In this document: positions 1 to 7,734 of the stretch, in pieces | Layout of the letters: each line of letters begins with the position of its first letter | Numbering within the stretch: position 1 is the stretch's first letter | Source of the DNA: Labilibaculum sp032125735 | Lineage (GTDB): Bacteria; Bacteroidota; Bacteroidia; Bacteroidales; Marinifilaceae | Reading direction: 5' to 3' | Length of the DNA stretch: 38,419 bases | Assembly (NCBI GenBank): GCA_032125735.1 | Contig: JAQBBZ010000386.1 | Span: forward strand, 1 to 38,419 | Made by a program: the position numbers and the translations under genes | The notes under the pieces: model-generated | Seen by the model: the letters and a program-made list of their open reading frames with translations, nothing else | Told to the model about the DNA's origin: nothing | Databases searched by the model: none

Positions 1-1
1 A

Positions 2-757
2 AAATTAGTACAGGACTTTAAGGTACTGCACAAGGAAGAGCTTAATGATGGGACTTTTGTTATTGATGTAAAGGCATCTACGCCCTTACCAGACATTAAA
101 CCAGGGCAATTTGTTAACGTTCTTGTAGAAAATGCAACTAATACCTTCCTCAGAAGACCTTTATCCATCCATTTTGTTGATTACGAAACGAATATCATCA
201 AATTATTCATTAAAAAAATTGGAGAAGGCACTACCAAATTAGGCGATTTAAACATTGGAGACAAGCTTAATATCGTTTTCCCATTAGGAAATCAATACTC
301 TATCCCTAAGAACTCTAGAACTCTTTTAATTGGAGGTGGCTGTGGCGTTGCTCCTTTATTATACTTGGCTAAACATCTGAAGGATGCGGGAAATGAGGTT
401 ACAACCATATTGGGTGTACGTTCTGCCTATGATGCTGTTGAATTAGATCCTTACAAAGAATATGGGCGTATATTCGTAACTACCGAAGATGGCTCAATTG
501 GCGAAAAAGGTTATCCAACACAACATTCTGTGCTTAATGAGAAGTTTGATTACGTATTTACTTGTGGTCCAGAACCCATGATGAAGGCAGTAGCAGCTTA
601 CTCTAAAAGCAAAGACATTCCATGTGAAGTTTCACTTGAAAACACGATGGCGTGTGGTTTTGGTGCCTGCTTATGCTGCGTAACTGATACAAAGAGAGGT
701 AATATATGTACATGCACTGAAGGTCCGGTGTTCAATATAAACGAGCTAAAATGGTAA
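2..757 (+). CDS. pyrK: Dihydroorotate dehydrogenase B, electron-transfer subunit (5' partial)
   Basis: FAD- and [2Fe-2S]-containing subunit that passes electrons from dihydroorotate, oxidised by PyrD, to NAD+ in pyrimidine synthesis. The frame is open from the window edge, giving 251 residues, so only a few N-terminal residues can be missing compared with the usual length of about 255-260. Visible in order: the flavin-binding RRPLSIH, the glycine-rich nucleotide-binding GGGCGVAPLL, and a C-terminal cluster motif CGFGACLCC with a further Cys about a dozen residues on, supplying the four iron-sulfur ligands. The reading frame overlaps the start of pyrD by 7 bases, which fits translational coupling of the two subunits. 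An in-frame TTG at 365 is internal to the FAD/NAD domain and is not the start. Confidence 0.95.
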   Translation, partial: KLVQDFKVLHKEELNDGTFVIDVKASTPLPDIKPGQFVNVLVENATNTFLRRPLSIHFVDYETNIIKLFIKKIGEGTTKLGDLNIGDKLNIVFPLGNQYSIPKNSRTLLIGGGCGVAPLLYLAKHLKDAGNEVTTILGVRSAYDAVELDPYKEYGRIFVTTEDGSIGEKGYPTQHSVLNEKFDYVFTCGPEPMMKAVAAYSKSKDIPCEVSLENTMACGFGACLCCVTDTKRGNICTCTEGPVFNINELKW

Positions 758-1665
758 ATTTGGAAGTTAAACTTAAGGATCTGATTCTTAAGAATCCGGT
801 AATGACTGCTTCCGGAACATTTGGTTATGGTGAAGAATTCGAAGATTTTATCGATATCAACCAATTAGGCGGTATATTGGTTAAAGGTACTACCAGACAC
901 CATCGAGAAGGAAACCCTTATCCTAGAATGGCCGAAACACCTTCAGGAATGCTAAATGCCGTTGGTCTGCAGAATAAAGGCGTTGAATATTTCTGTGAAA
1001 ATATATATCCTAGAATAAATCATTACGATACGAACATTTTGGTCAATGTTTCTGGCTCTGTAATAGAAGATTACGTAGAAACTGCAGCCATGATTAATGA
1101 CTTGGATCGAATTCCTGCTATTGAGCTGAATATATCTTGCCCGAACGTTAAAGAAGGCGGTATGGCCTTCGGAACAAGCTGTGTATCTGCTGCAGCTGTT
1201 GTAAAAGAGGTTCGTAAAGTGTATAAAAAGCACCTGATGGTTAAATTATCGCCAAACGTAACGGATATTTCTGAAATAGCTAAGGCTGTTGAAGCTGAAG
1301 GTGCTGATTCGGTATCACTTATCAACACATTGCTAGGGATGGCTATAAATGCAGAAACTAGAAAGCCCCTTTTATCTACAATTACAGGAGGTTTATCAGG
1401 TCCTTGTGTAAAGCCTGTAGCCTTGCGAATGGTTTGGCAGGTTTTTAACGCTGTAAATATCCCCGTTGTTGGATTAGGAGGCATTATGAATGCTAAAGAT
1501 GCAATTGAGTTTATTCTTGCTGGTTCTTCTGCAATTCAAATTGGGACTGCTAATTTTATTGATCCTCAAGTAACAATTAAAGTTATTGAAGGAATTAAGG
1601 AATATATGATCAGACATCAGGTTGAAAATGTAACTGATTTAGTCGGAGCGCTTAAAACGCAGTAA
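751..1665 (+). CDS. pyrD: Dihydroorotate dehydrogenase B, catalytic subunit
   Basis: FMN-dependent oxidation of dihydroorotate to orotate in the cytoplasm, working as a heterotetramer with PyrK. The 304-residue length is normal for class 1B enzymes. The substrate loop NISCPNVKEGG is intact, and its Cys130 is the expected active-site base (Ser would mark the membrane class 2 enzyme). FMN-binding features include the N-terminal TASGTFGYG and the C-terminal GLGGI, followed by an AIQIGTA segment. ATG at 751 overlaps the end of pyrK by 7 bases. Having pyrK directly upstream confirms the 1B assignment over the fumarate-dependent 1A type. Confidence 0.96.
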   Translation: MVNLEVKLKDLILKNPVMTASGTFGYGEEFEDFIDINQLGGILVKGTTRHHREGNPYPRMAETPSGMLNAVGLQNKGVEYFCENIYPRINHYDTNILVNVSGSVIEDYVETAAMINDLDRIPAIELNISCPNVKEGGMAFGTSCVSAAAVVKEVRKVYKKHLMVKLSPNVTDISEIAKAVEAEGADSVSLINTLLGMAINAETRKPLLSTITGGLSGPCVKPVALRMVWQVFNAVNIPVVGLGGIMNAKDAIEFILAGSSAIQIGTANFIDPQVTIKVIEGIKEYMIRHQVENVTDLVGALKTQ

Positions 1666-1711
1666 ATCAACCAATTGAATTAGAGGATTATTTCTTTAAT
1701 TGGGGTTTTAG

Positions 1712-1743
1712 GAGTTTACATTTGTAATTACAATTGTAAACTC
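1712..1743. repeat. Near-perfect palindrome upstream of the cobamide cluster
   Basis: Two 14-base arms (1712-1725 and 1730-1743) pair at 13 of 14 positions around the 4-base centre AATT. The left arm contains TACATTTG (1717-1724), a perfect match to the Bacteroidota -7 box TAnnTTTG. The site lies 47 bases after pyrD and 94 bases before the first cobamide gene. It could be an operator over the promoter of the cobamide cluster, or an A/T-rich terminator of pyrKD, since T-rich sequence follows at 1744-1769 but without an uninterrupted U run directly after the stem. The palindrome is seen directly; the role is inference. Confidence 0.5.
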
Positions 1744-1836
1744 TTGTTGTTTTTGTTCCTTTTTTATTCTTCTATCGGACCATTCATTTCATATAAAACA
1801 AATAGTACAATCACACATTAAACCCTATAATACAAG

Positions 1837-2865
1837 ATGTTACACGGACATGGAGATGATGGTTACCAATATAAACAAGCAATTATTGCCAATTTTAGCA
1901 GTAATGTTTGGTTTGGAGGTAAATCCGAAAATCTAAAACAACACTTATTCAAAAATTGGGATTGCATACATTCTTACCCTGAAGCATCTGCAGAAAGTCT
2001 TGTAAATGCTTTAGCTAATGATTTAAGCATAAATAGCGATCAAATTATTGCAACAAATGGTGCTACGGAAGCCTTTTACCTTATAGCACAATGTTTTTCA
2101 GAATCAAACTCAAGCATTATTATCCCTACCTTCTCCGAGTATGAAGATGCCTGTAGAGTCAATAAACACAAGCTATTCTTTATTAATTGGACAGAGCTAA
2201 ATAGCAAAACCATTTTTGAAGAAGGCTTGATTTGGATTTGCAACCCTAACAATCCAAATGGGAATATACTTCAACGGAATGAGTTGGATGAAATGTTAAA
2301 ATTGAATCCGAAATCTATTTTTGTAGTTGATGAAGCCTATATCGATTTTACCAATGAAGTTGATTCATGCATAGATTTACTAGATGAACACCAAAATTTG
2401 ATTTTAGTAAAATCACTGACTAAAAACTTTTCAATTCCAGGCCTGAGATTGGGATATTTAATTTCAAACAAGGCATTGGTACAGAATATTCAATTCTACA
2501 AGGCTCCTTGGACGGTAAATTCACTGGCAATTGAGGCAGGAAAGTTCCTTTTAGCAAATAAAATAGATTTTTCACCTCCTGTAAATTACTATAAATCAAC
2601 AACAAATAAATTAAAGGAAAATCTTCAAAAAATTCCAGGCTTACGAATTTATCCTTCAAAAACATCTTTCTTTTTAGTTGAACTAGAAAAATCTACTGCT
2701 TTTGAGCTGAAAAAATACTTAATTTCTAATTTTGGGCTATTAATTCGTGATGCAGCTAATTTCCGAGGATTAAATTCTTCCTTTTTCAGACTCGCAACTC
2801 AAACCGATGAAAAAAATCAATTATTAATCAACGCATTAATTCAATGGAGCAAATTGAACTCATAA
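1837..2865 (+). CDS. cobD: L-threonine-O-3-phosphate decarboxylase-like PLP enzyme
   Basis: PLP-dependent class I/II aminotransferase-fold enzyme. In the cobamide pathway this family decarboxylates threonine phosphate to (R)-1-amino-2-propanol phosphate, the linker between the corrin ring and the nucleotide loop. The N-terminus MLHGHGDDGY followed by NFSSN is the CobD-type signature. CNPNNPNG (135-142), VVDEAYIDF with Asp165, and SLTKNFSIPGLRLGY with the Schiff-base Lys196 are the cofactor motifs. The fold is shared with histidinol-phosphate aminotransferase (HisC); the HGHGDD start, the length of 342 and the position overlapping cbiB by 22 bases favour the cobamide role. It is the first gene of the cluster. 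Confidence 0.88.
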   Translation: MLHGHGDDGYQYKQAIIANFSSNVWFGGKSENLKQHLFKNWDCIHSYPEASAESLVNALANDLSINSDQIIATNGATEAFYLIAQCFSESNSSIIIPTFSEYEDACRVNKHKLFFINWTELNSKTIFEEGLIWICNPNNPNGNILQRNELDEMLKLNPKSIFVVDEAYIDFTNEVDSCIDLLDEHQNLILVKSLTKNFSIPGLRLGYLISNKALVQNIQFYKAPWTVNSLAIEAGKFLLANKIDFSPPVNYYKSTTNKLKENLQKIPGLRIYPSKTSFFLVELEKSTAFELKKYLISNFGLLIRDAANFRGLNSSFFRLATQTDEKNQLLINALIQWSKLNS

Positions 2866-3791
2866 TCCTCCCTCTTGTCATAGGATATATTTTGGATCTC
2901 TTTTTTGGTGATCCGAGAAAATTGCCACACCCAATAGTTTTATTTGGCAACACAATTTCTTTTTTCACTAAATATCTGAATAAAGGAAAATACCAATTGG
3001 CTAAAGGAGCTTTACTAGCATTTGGATTGGCATCAGGAGTCTACTTTATTTTTTGGCACCTAAGCTCCATTACTTTACTCTGGAATAGTTCTGTGTATGT
3101 AGCATTTACATCAATCATGGTTTTTTACGGATTGGCAAACAAAAGTCTGCTTCAGGAAGGATTAGAGGTATTCAAACATCTTAACGAGAAAGGATTAGAA
3201 GCTGGCAGGAAAAGGCTGTCATGGATTGTTGGACGAGACACATCAAAATTATCAGAACAAGAGATACGATTGGCAGTATTGGAGACATTATCGGAAAATT
3301 TATCGGATGGTGTTGTTGCTCCTCTTTTTTACTACGCAATTGCCGGAGTGCCTGGAATGATGTGTTATAAAATGATTAACACAATGGATTCCATGATTGG
3401 TTATAAAAATGAAAAGTACATTTTGTTTGGTCGGGTTGCCGCTCGTTTAGACGATGTTGCAAATTTCATCCCTGCTCGTATAACTGCATTTTTAATGGTA
3501 TTTCTTACTCTCAGTTCCAACGGATTTTGGTATATATTCAAATATGGCCATGCTCACTTGAGTCCAAATGCTGGTTATCCGGAATCTGCTTTGGCAGGAA
3601 TACTGGATTGCCAATTTGGTGGACCACATGATTACGATGGGAAAAGTGTTCACAAACCATTTATTGGCGTAAATAATCGACCAATATTGAACGAAGATAT
3701 CAATAAGCTTTTCTATATAAACCACTCGGTGTGTTTAGCAACAATCCTTCTCGTTATAGCAATCTATTTTCCATATGGAATACTGTTGTAA
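2844..3791 (+). CDS. cbiB: Adenosylcobinamide-phosphate synthase
   Basis: Integral membrane enzyme that amidates adenosylcobyric acid with aminopropanol (or its phosphate) to form cobinamide (phosphate). It is called cobD in the Pseudomonas naming scheme. At 315 residues it has the family length. Family motifs are FGDPRKLPHP near the N-terminus, SENLSDGVVAP (150-160), and the NTMDSMIGYKN to RLDDVANFIPAR stretch. Hydrophobic segments occur at about 8-21, 53-72, 80-96 and 200-215 and at the extreme C-terminus. It begins inside the 3' end of the upstream decarboxylase gene (22-base overlap), so the enzyme making the linker and the enzyme using it are probably translationally coupled. Confidence 0.94.
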   Translation: MEQIELIILPLVIGYILDLFFGDPRKLPHPIVLFGNTISFFTKYLNKGKYQLAKGALLAFGLASGVYFIFWHLSSITLLWNSSVYVAFTSIMVFYGLANKSLLQEGLEVFKHLNEKGLEAGRKRLSWIVGRDTSKLSEQEIRLAVLETLSENLSDGVVAPLFYYAIAGVPGMMCYKMINTMDSMIGYKNEKYILFGRVAARLDDVANFIPARITAFLMVFLTLSSNGFWYIFKYGHAHLSPNAGYPESALAGILDCQFGGPHDYDGKSVHKPFIGVNNRPILNEDINKLFYINHSVCLATILLVIAIYFPYGILL

Positions 3792-3821
3792 AAAAGGATA
3801 ATTATATTTCTGTCGACATCT

Positions 3822-3829
3822 TAAATTTG
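3822..3829 (+). promoter_or_regulatory. Possible -7 box upstream of cobU
   Basis: TAAATTTG matches TAnnTTTG exactly and lies about 60 bases before the cobU start, in the 98-base gap after cbiB. No TTG -33 element is found 19 bases upstream, so this is weak evidence for an internal promoter in the cluster. Confidence 0.3.
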
Positions 3830-3889
3830 TAACTTCACCTATCTAAATTACTGATCAATTCAATCACTTTGATCTAAAAAAAAATAGCA

Positions 3890-4402
3890 ATGATTCATTT
3901 AATTACTGGAGGACAACGTTCTGGAAAAAGTTTATTTGCTGAAGATATAACACTATCCTTAAGTAATCAACCTGTATATTTGGCAACCTCTCGAGTTTGG
4001 GATGATGCACATCGGGAACGAATTGATATACATAAGCAAAGACGTGGAGATCACTGGTTTACTATTGAGGAAGAAAAGTTTTTAAGTCATCATGATTTTA
4101 CAGGGAAAGTAGTACTCTTGGATTGTATCACCTTGTGGATTAACAATTTCTTTTTTGATAACAAAGAGGATGATAAAAAATCATTACATGAGGCTACTCA
4201 AGAACTAGATAAGCTATTTGCCCAAAATTGCGATTGGATAATTGTTACCAATGAATTGGGATTAGGAGGACATCCGGGAAACAAAATGGCTATGAGATTC
4301 AATGATCTGCAAGGAAGCATTAATCAGTACATCGCAAAAAGAGCAGATCGTGTTACATTAATCATATCTGGCTTACCACTTGAAATAAAGAACACACTAT
4401 AA
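3890..4402 (+). CDS. cobU: Adenosylcobinamide kinase / guanylyltransferase
   Basis: Bifunctional cytoplasmic enzyme that phosphorylates adenosylcobinamide and then transfers GMP to give adenosylcobinamide-GDP. The 170-residue protein starts with the P-loop GGQRSGKSLFAE (7-18). The segment RIDIHKQRRGDHW carries His48, the position expected to take the GMP. LLDCITLWINN is the second conserved block. The C-terminal TNELGLGGHPGN and SGLPLEIK match the family's NEVG and SGxPLxIK motifs. The start is the ATG at 3890, with only a weak A-rich leader. It follows cbiB and lies 22 bases before the lipoprotein gene. Confidence 0.95.
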   Translation: MIHLITGGQRSGKSLFAEDITLSLSNQPVYLATSRVWDDAHRERIDIHKQRRGDHWFTIEEEKFLSHHDFTGKVVLLDCITLWINNFFFDNKEDDKKSLHEATQELDKLFAQNCDWIIVTNELGLGGHPGNKMAMRFNDLQGSINQYIAKRADRVTLIISGLPLEIKNTL

Positions 4403-4424
4403 GCTTAACAACAAACCTATTATC

Positions 4425-5564
4425 ATGACTAAATCATTCATCTTTCTTTTTTCATTACTTATTGTTTTACTTCCATTACATAGCTGTCGAAAAGTTGAGA
4501 AACAGAACATATTGAATAAAATTAAAGTTGGTGTTTTTGATAAAAACGGGGATAGTCCATGGTGTATTACCGATGCTATTGAAGCCCTTAAAATTGATCC
4601 GGCAATTGATTGTGAAATAATCCGTGCAAGTCAAATTGTATCTGATGAAATAAACAAATTTGATGCAATTGTTTTCCCTGGTGGAAGTGGCAGAGGTGAG
4701 ACTCAAAGTTTGGGTGAATCAGGAATGGAAAAAGTAGTCCAACTAGTTGCTGAAAAAGGAATTGCAGTTATTGGGATTTGTGCAGGAGCATACATTATGA
4801 CAGAAACTCCTGATTATCCACGCTTAAATCTGAATGGTTTTGAAGCCATTGATATTGAGCATGATAACAGGGGGCATGGTTTGTCTCAATTTTCATTAAG
4901 TGAAAAAGGAAAAGAAATCTTTCCTGAGTTGAAAGATCGTAAAATATCATTTTGCCAATATTACGAAGGTCCTGTTTTAATTCCTACAAAAAACAGCTCA
5001 GGAATTGAATTAGCAAGCATGCTTTCTGATGTTCATACAGTTGAGGGTAGTCCTGAAAATATGACCAACAACAAGCCATTTATTGTAGTAGCTAGTGTTG
5101 GGAAAGGAAAGGTGGCTTCTTTTGTTGGCCATCCTGAATGTACTCCTGGTATGAGATGGATGCTGCCAAGAATTGTTCGTTGGGCAACAAATAATGAAAT
5201 GATTAAATATTCCGAAAGTGTTGTTCGTCCCGATTTCTTCAAGCAAGAAATTATTTACACAAAAGAAATACAGGAAATGCAATCAAAATATCAGGATATG
5301 CTATCTGGTACAAAAGAGGAAAAATTAATAGCAATTGATAAAGTGATTGAATTGGCTTGCTGGTCTTCGAAAAAATGGATTCCAGGAATGTTGAGAGACA
5401 AAGATTCCGATGTAAGAGTTAAAGCATCTAGAGCGATTGTTCAAATTGAAAGAACTGATGCCATTCCTGATCTAGAGTCAGCAATACTCAATGAGAAAAA
5501 TACAGAATGCAAAGAAATTATGCTTCAGAATCTTAGCCTTTTAAAGGCCATGATCAATAAATGA
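4425..5564 (+). CDS. Lipoprotein with amidotransferase-like (BPL_N/DJ-1-type) domain and HEAT-like tail
   Basis: A gene of unknown function inside the cobamide cluster. Residues 1-21 form a lipoprotein signal with lipobox LHSC, acylation expected at Cys21, so the protein should be anchored outside the inner membrane or in the outer membrane. Residues about 34-255 resemble the biotin-protein-ligase N-terminal / class I glutamine amidotransferase fold: FPGGSGRGE (84-92), the nucleophile elbow GICAGAY with Cys119, and GHPECTPG with His236 and Glu238, a full Cys-His-xGlu triad. Residues about 296-379 look like one or two HEAT-type helical repeats (DSDVRVKASRAI). No ligase or kinase domain is attached. 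It lies 22 bases after cobU and 26 before cobT, so co-expression is likely. The substrate is unknown, and an amidase role on a corrinoid is only a guess. Confidence 0.8.
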   Translation: MTKSFIFLFSLLIVLLPLHSCRKVEKQNILNKIKVGVFDKNGDSPWCITDAIEALKIDPAIDCEIIRASQIVSDEINKFDAIVFPGGSGRGETQSLGESGMEKVVQLVAEKGIAVIGICAGAYIMTETPDYPRLNLNGFEAIDIEHDNRGHGLSQFSLSEKGKEIFPELKDRKISFCQYYEGPVLIPTKNSSGIELASMLSDVHTVEGSPENMTNNKPFIVVASVGKGKVASFVGHPECTPGMRWMLPRIVRWATNNEMIKYSESVVRPDFFKQEIIYTKEIQEMQSKYQDMLSGTKEEKLIAIDKVIELACWSSKKWIPGMLRDKDSDVRVKASRAIVQIERTDAIPDLESAILNEKNTECKEIMLQNLSLLKAMINK

Positions 5565-5590
5565 TATTACTCAAAATCCTATAAATAAGC

Positions 5591-6646
5591 ATGATAGAAT
5601 TTAAAATAAGCTCAGTATCCAAATCTTTAGATCAGGAGTTGTTGAATAAAATCAATGGGAAAACGAAACCTATTGGTTCGTTGGGAATGCTTGAAAAAAT
5701 TGCATTTCAAATAGGGAAAATACAAAACAGTTTAACTCCGAAAATTACCAATCCTACAGTGGTGGTATTTGCCGGAGATCATGGGATTGCTGATGATGGC
5801 GTTAGTTTTTATCCTAAATCTGTCAGCTACCAAATGCTTTACAATTATATGCAGGGAGGTGCTGCAATAAATGTATTCTCACGCCAGCACGGGATTGATT
5901 TTAAAGTTGTTGATGCAGGTATCGATCATGATTTTGATCCCTCCTTAAATATCATTAATAAAAAAATTGATTACGGAACCAAGAATTACAGATTCGGACC
6001 GGCAATGACAAAAGATCAATGTTTGGAAGGATTTAAACGTGGGGCTGATGTAATTGAAGAAATTCATAAAGGAGAATGCAACTTTATTGCATTTGGAGAA
6101 AAAGGAATTGGCAACACATCTTCAGCATCATTAATACTCAGTATCTTATCTGACATAAGCCTAGAAGAGTGTGTTGGGAGAGGTACTGGGCTCGATAATA
6201 ATGGAGTTAAAACTAAATTTGAGTTGCTAAATGAAGCTTTATCCAAATACAGTGGAAGTAAAGATCCAATTGATGTACTAACGCAGTTTGGTGGTTTCGA
6301 AGTTGTTATGATAGCTGGTGCTATGTTAAAAGCTGCCGAATTACGAATAACAATGTTAATTGATGGCTTTATTATTACTTCAGCATTACTTGCTGCATCA
6401 AAAATTAATCCTAAAGTGTTGGAATACTGTCTTTTTGCACACAAATCAAATGAGCAGGCACATATCAAAATGCTAAATCATTTAAATGCAGAACCAATTT
6501 TAGACATTGGAATGCGTTTAGGTGAAGGAACAGGTGCGATGATCTGCTATCCAATTATTAAAAGTGCAGTGCAATTTATTAATGAAATGGCTTCATTTCA
6601 GGAAGCAGGAGTAAGCGAATCGGAAGAGGTAGCAACAATCTGTTAA
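5591..6646 (+). CDS. cobT: Nicotinate-nucleotide:base phosphoribosyltransferase, CobT copy 1
   Basis: Moves phosphoribose from nicotinate mononucleotide onto the lower-ligand base, giving the alpha-ribotide used by CobS. The 351 residues match the family length. Motifs: KTKPIGSLG (24-32), FAGDHGI, GGAAINVF, GEKGIGNTSSAS with Glu170, and MRLGEGTGA with Glu312 (counterparts of Salmonella Glu174 and Glu317). The residue after Glu170 is Lys, whereas copy 2 has Met and Salmonella Leu. This is the first of two adjacent paralogs, only 38 bases apart and well over half identical by eye. The final residues end in Cys. Which base it uses cannot be read from the sequence. Confidence 0.93.
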   Translation: MIEFKISSVSKSLDQELLNKINGKTKPIGSLGMLEKIAFQIGKIQNSLTPKITNPTVVVFAGDHGIADDGVSFYPKSVSYQMLYNYMQGGAAINVFSRQHGIDFKVVDAGIDHDFDPSLNIINKKIDYGTKNYRFGPAMTKDQCLEGFKRGADVIEEIHKGECNFIAFGEKGIGNTSSASLILSILSDISLEECVGRGTGLDNNGVKTKFELLNEALSKYSGSKDPIDVLTQFGGFEVVMIAGAMLKAAELRITMLIDGFIITSALLAASKINPKVLEYCLFAHKSNEQAHIKMLNHLNAEPILDIGMRLGEGTGAMICYPIIKSAVQFINEMASFQEAGVSESEEVATIC

Positions 6647-6684
6647 TTGTTTTATATTTAATTTTCTAATTAAAAATCTCATCA

Positions 6685-7734
6685 ATGAATTTCAATATAA
6701 GTAAACCAAATAACGAGCTAAGAGAACAACTTCAACATAAAATTGATTTCAAAACGAAACCGATTGGATCTTTAGGCGTTTTGGAACAGTTAGCCGTGAA
6801 AATTGGATGTATTCAAAACACACTAACACCAGAATTAAAACAACCAACCATTATGGTATTTGCTGCAGATCATGGCATTGCTTTAGATGGAGTAAGTCCT
6901 TATCCACAAGAAGTTACTTGGCAAATGGTCGCTAATTTTATTAATGGAGGTGCTGCAATTAACGTATTTGGTCGTCAGAACGGAATCGATATTCGGATAA
7001 TTGATGCCGGTGTTAATTTTGATTTTGACAAAAGCTCCGGAGTAATTAATGCAAAAGTTGCTTACGGTACAAAAAGCTATTTGAATGAATCGGCAATGAC
7101 TACGGAACAATTTAAAATTGCAATTAAACGAGGTGCCGATTTATGCGACAAAATGCATCGAGAAGGATCCAATATTATCGGTTTTGGTGAAATGGGAATT
7201 GGGAACACTTCGTCAGCAGCTATTTTATTGCATCTTTTAGCGGGTGTTGATTTAAAAGAATGTGTTGGCCGTGGTACCGGATGGGATGATGAAGGTTTGA
7301 AAAAGAAATATGAGATACTAAAAAAAGCTGTAGAGAACTATAACGGAGATAATTATGTTGAGAACATTCTAACTCATTTTGGCGGTTTCGAAATTGTAAT
7401 GATTGTTGGTGCAATGATGAAAGCGGCTGAATTGAAAATGGTAATTATGGTTGATGGATTTATAATCAGTTCTGCACTTTTAGCGGCATCAAAAATGAAT
7501 GTTACTATTTTGGAATATTGTATTTTCACACATAAATCGAATGAGAATGGCCACAAGCACATGCTTGAACATTTAAAAGCTGAGCCTATTCTCGATTTAG
7601 GAATGCGCTTAGGCGAAGGTACAGGTGCTGCTGTTGCCTATCCAATTATTGAATCGGCAGTAAATTTCTTGAACCAAATGGCTAGTTTCGAGGATGCTGG
7701 CGTTAGTAATAGTGATCAAATTACAGAAGCCTAA
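6685..7734 (+). CDS. cobT: Nicotinate-nucleotide:base phosphoribosyltransferase, CobT copy 2
   Basis: Second CobT paralog, 349 residues, colinear with copy 1 over its whole length. It keeps KTKPIGSLG, GGAAINVF, GEMGIGNTSSA and MRLGEGTGA, so neither copy shows obvious decay. Differences include FAADHGI here against FAGDHGI in copy 1, VTWQM against VSYQM, and Met against Lys immediately after the first conserved Glu. The stop codon is followed at once by the cobS ATG (zero spacing), so this copy is the one most tightly coupled to the downstream gene. The pair could act as two homodimers with different base preferences, or as a heteromer like the ArsA/ArsB pair of Sporomusa. Confidence 0.93.
   Translation: MNFNISKPNNELREQLQHKIDFKTKPIGSLGVLEQLAVKIGCIQNTLTPELKQPTIMVFAADHGIALDGVSPYPQEVTWQMVANFINGGAAINVFGRQNGIDIRIIDAGVNFDFDKSSGVINAKVAYGTKSYLNESAMTTEQFKIAIKRGADLCDKMHREGSNIIGFGEMGIGNTSSAAILLHLLAGVDLKECVGRGTGWDDEGLKKKYEILKKAVENYNGDNYVENILTHFGGFEIVMIVGAMMKAAELKMVIMVDGFIISSALLAASKMNVTILEYCIFTHKSNENGHKHMLEHLKAEPILDLGMRLGEGTGAAVAYPIIESAVNFLNQMASFEDAGVSNSDQITEA

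Noticed and set aside
1071..1484. 137-codon minus-strand frame within pyrD
   Set aside because: It lies wholly inside a well-supported enzyme gene on the other strand, and its translation has no recognisable domain.
1666..1836. Cobalamin riboswitch before the cobamide cluster
   Set aside because: Expected from the gene content, but no B12-box-like conserved core could be found by eye; a covariance search would settle it.
6064..6468. 134-codon minus-strand frame within cobT copy 1, with a similar shorter one in copy 2
   Set aside because: Appears in both copies because the coding strand is conserved; a mirror of the CobT codons, no own start signals.
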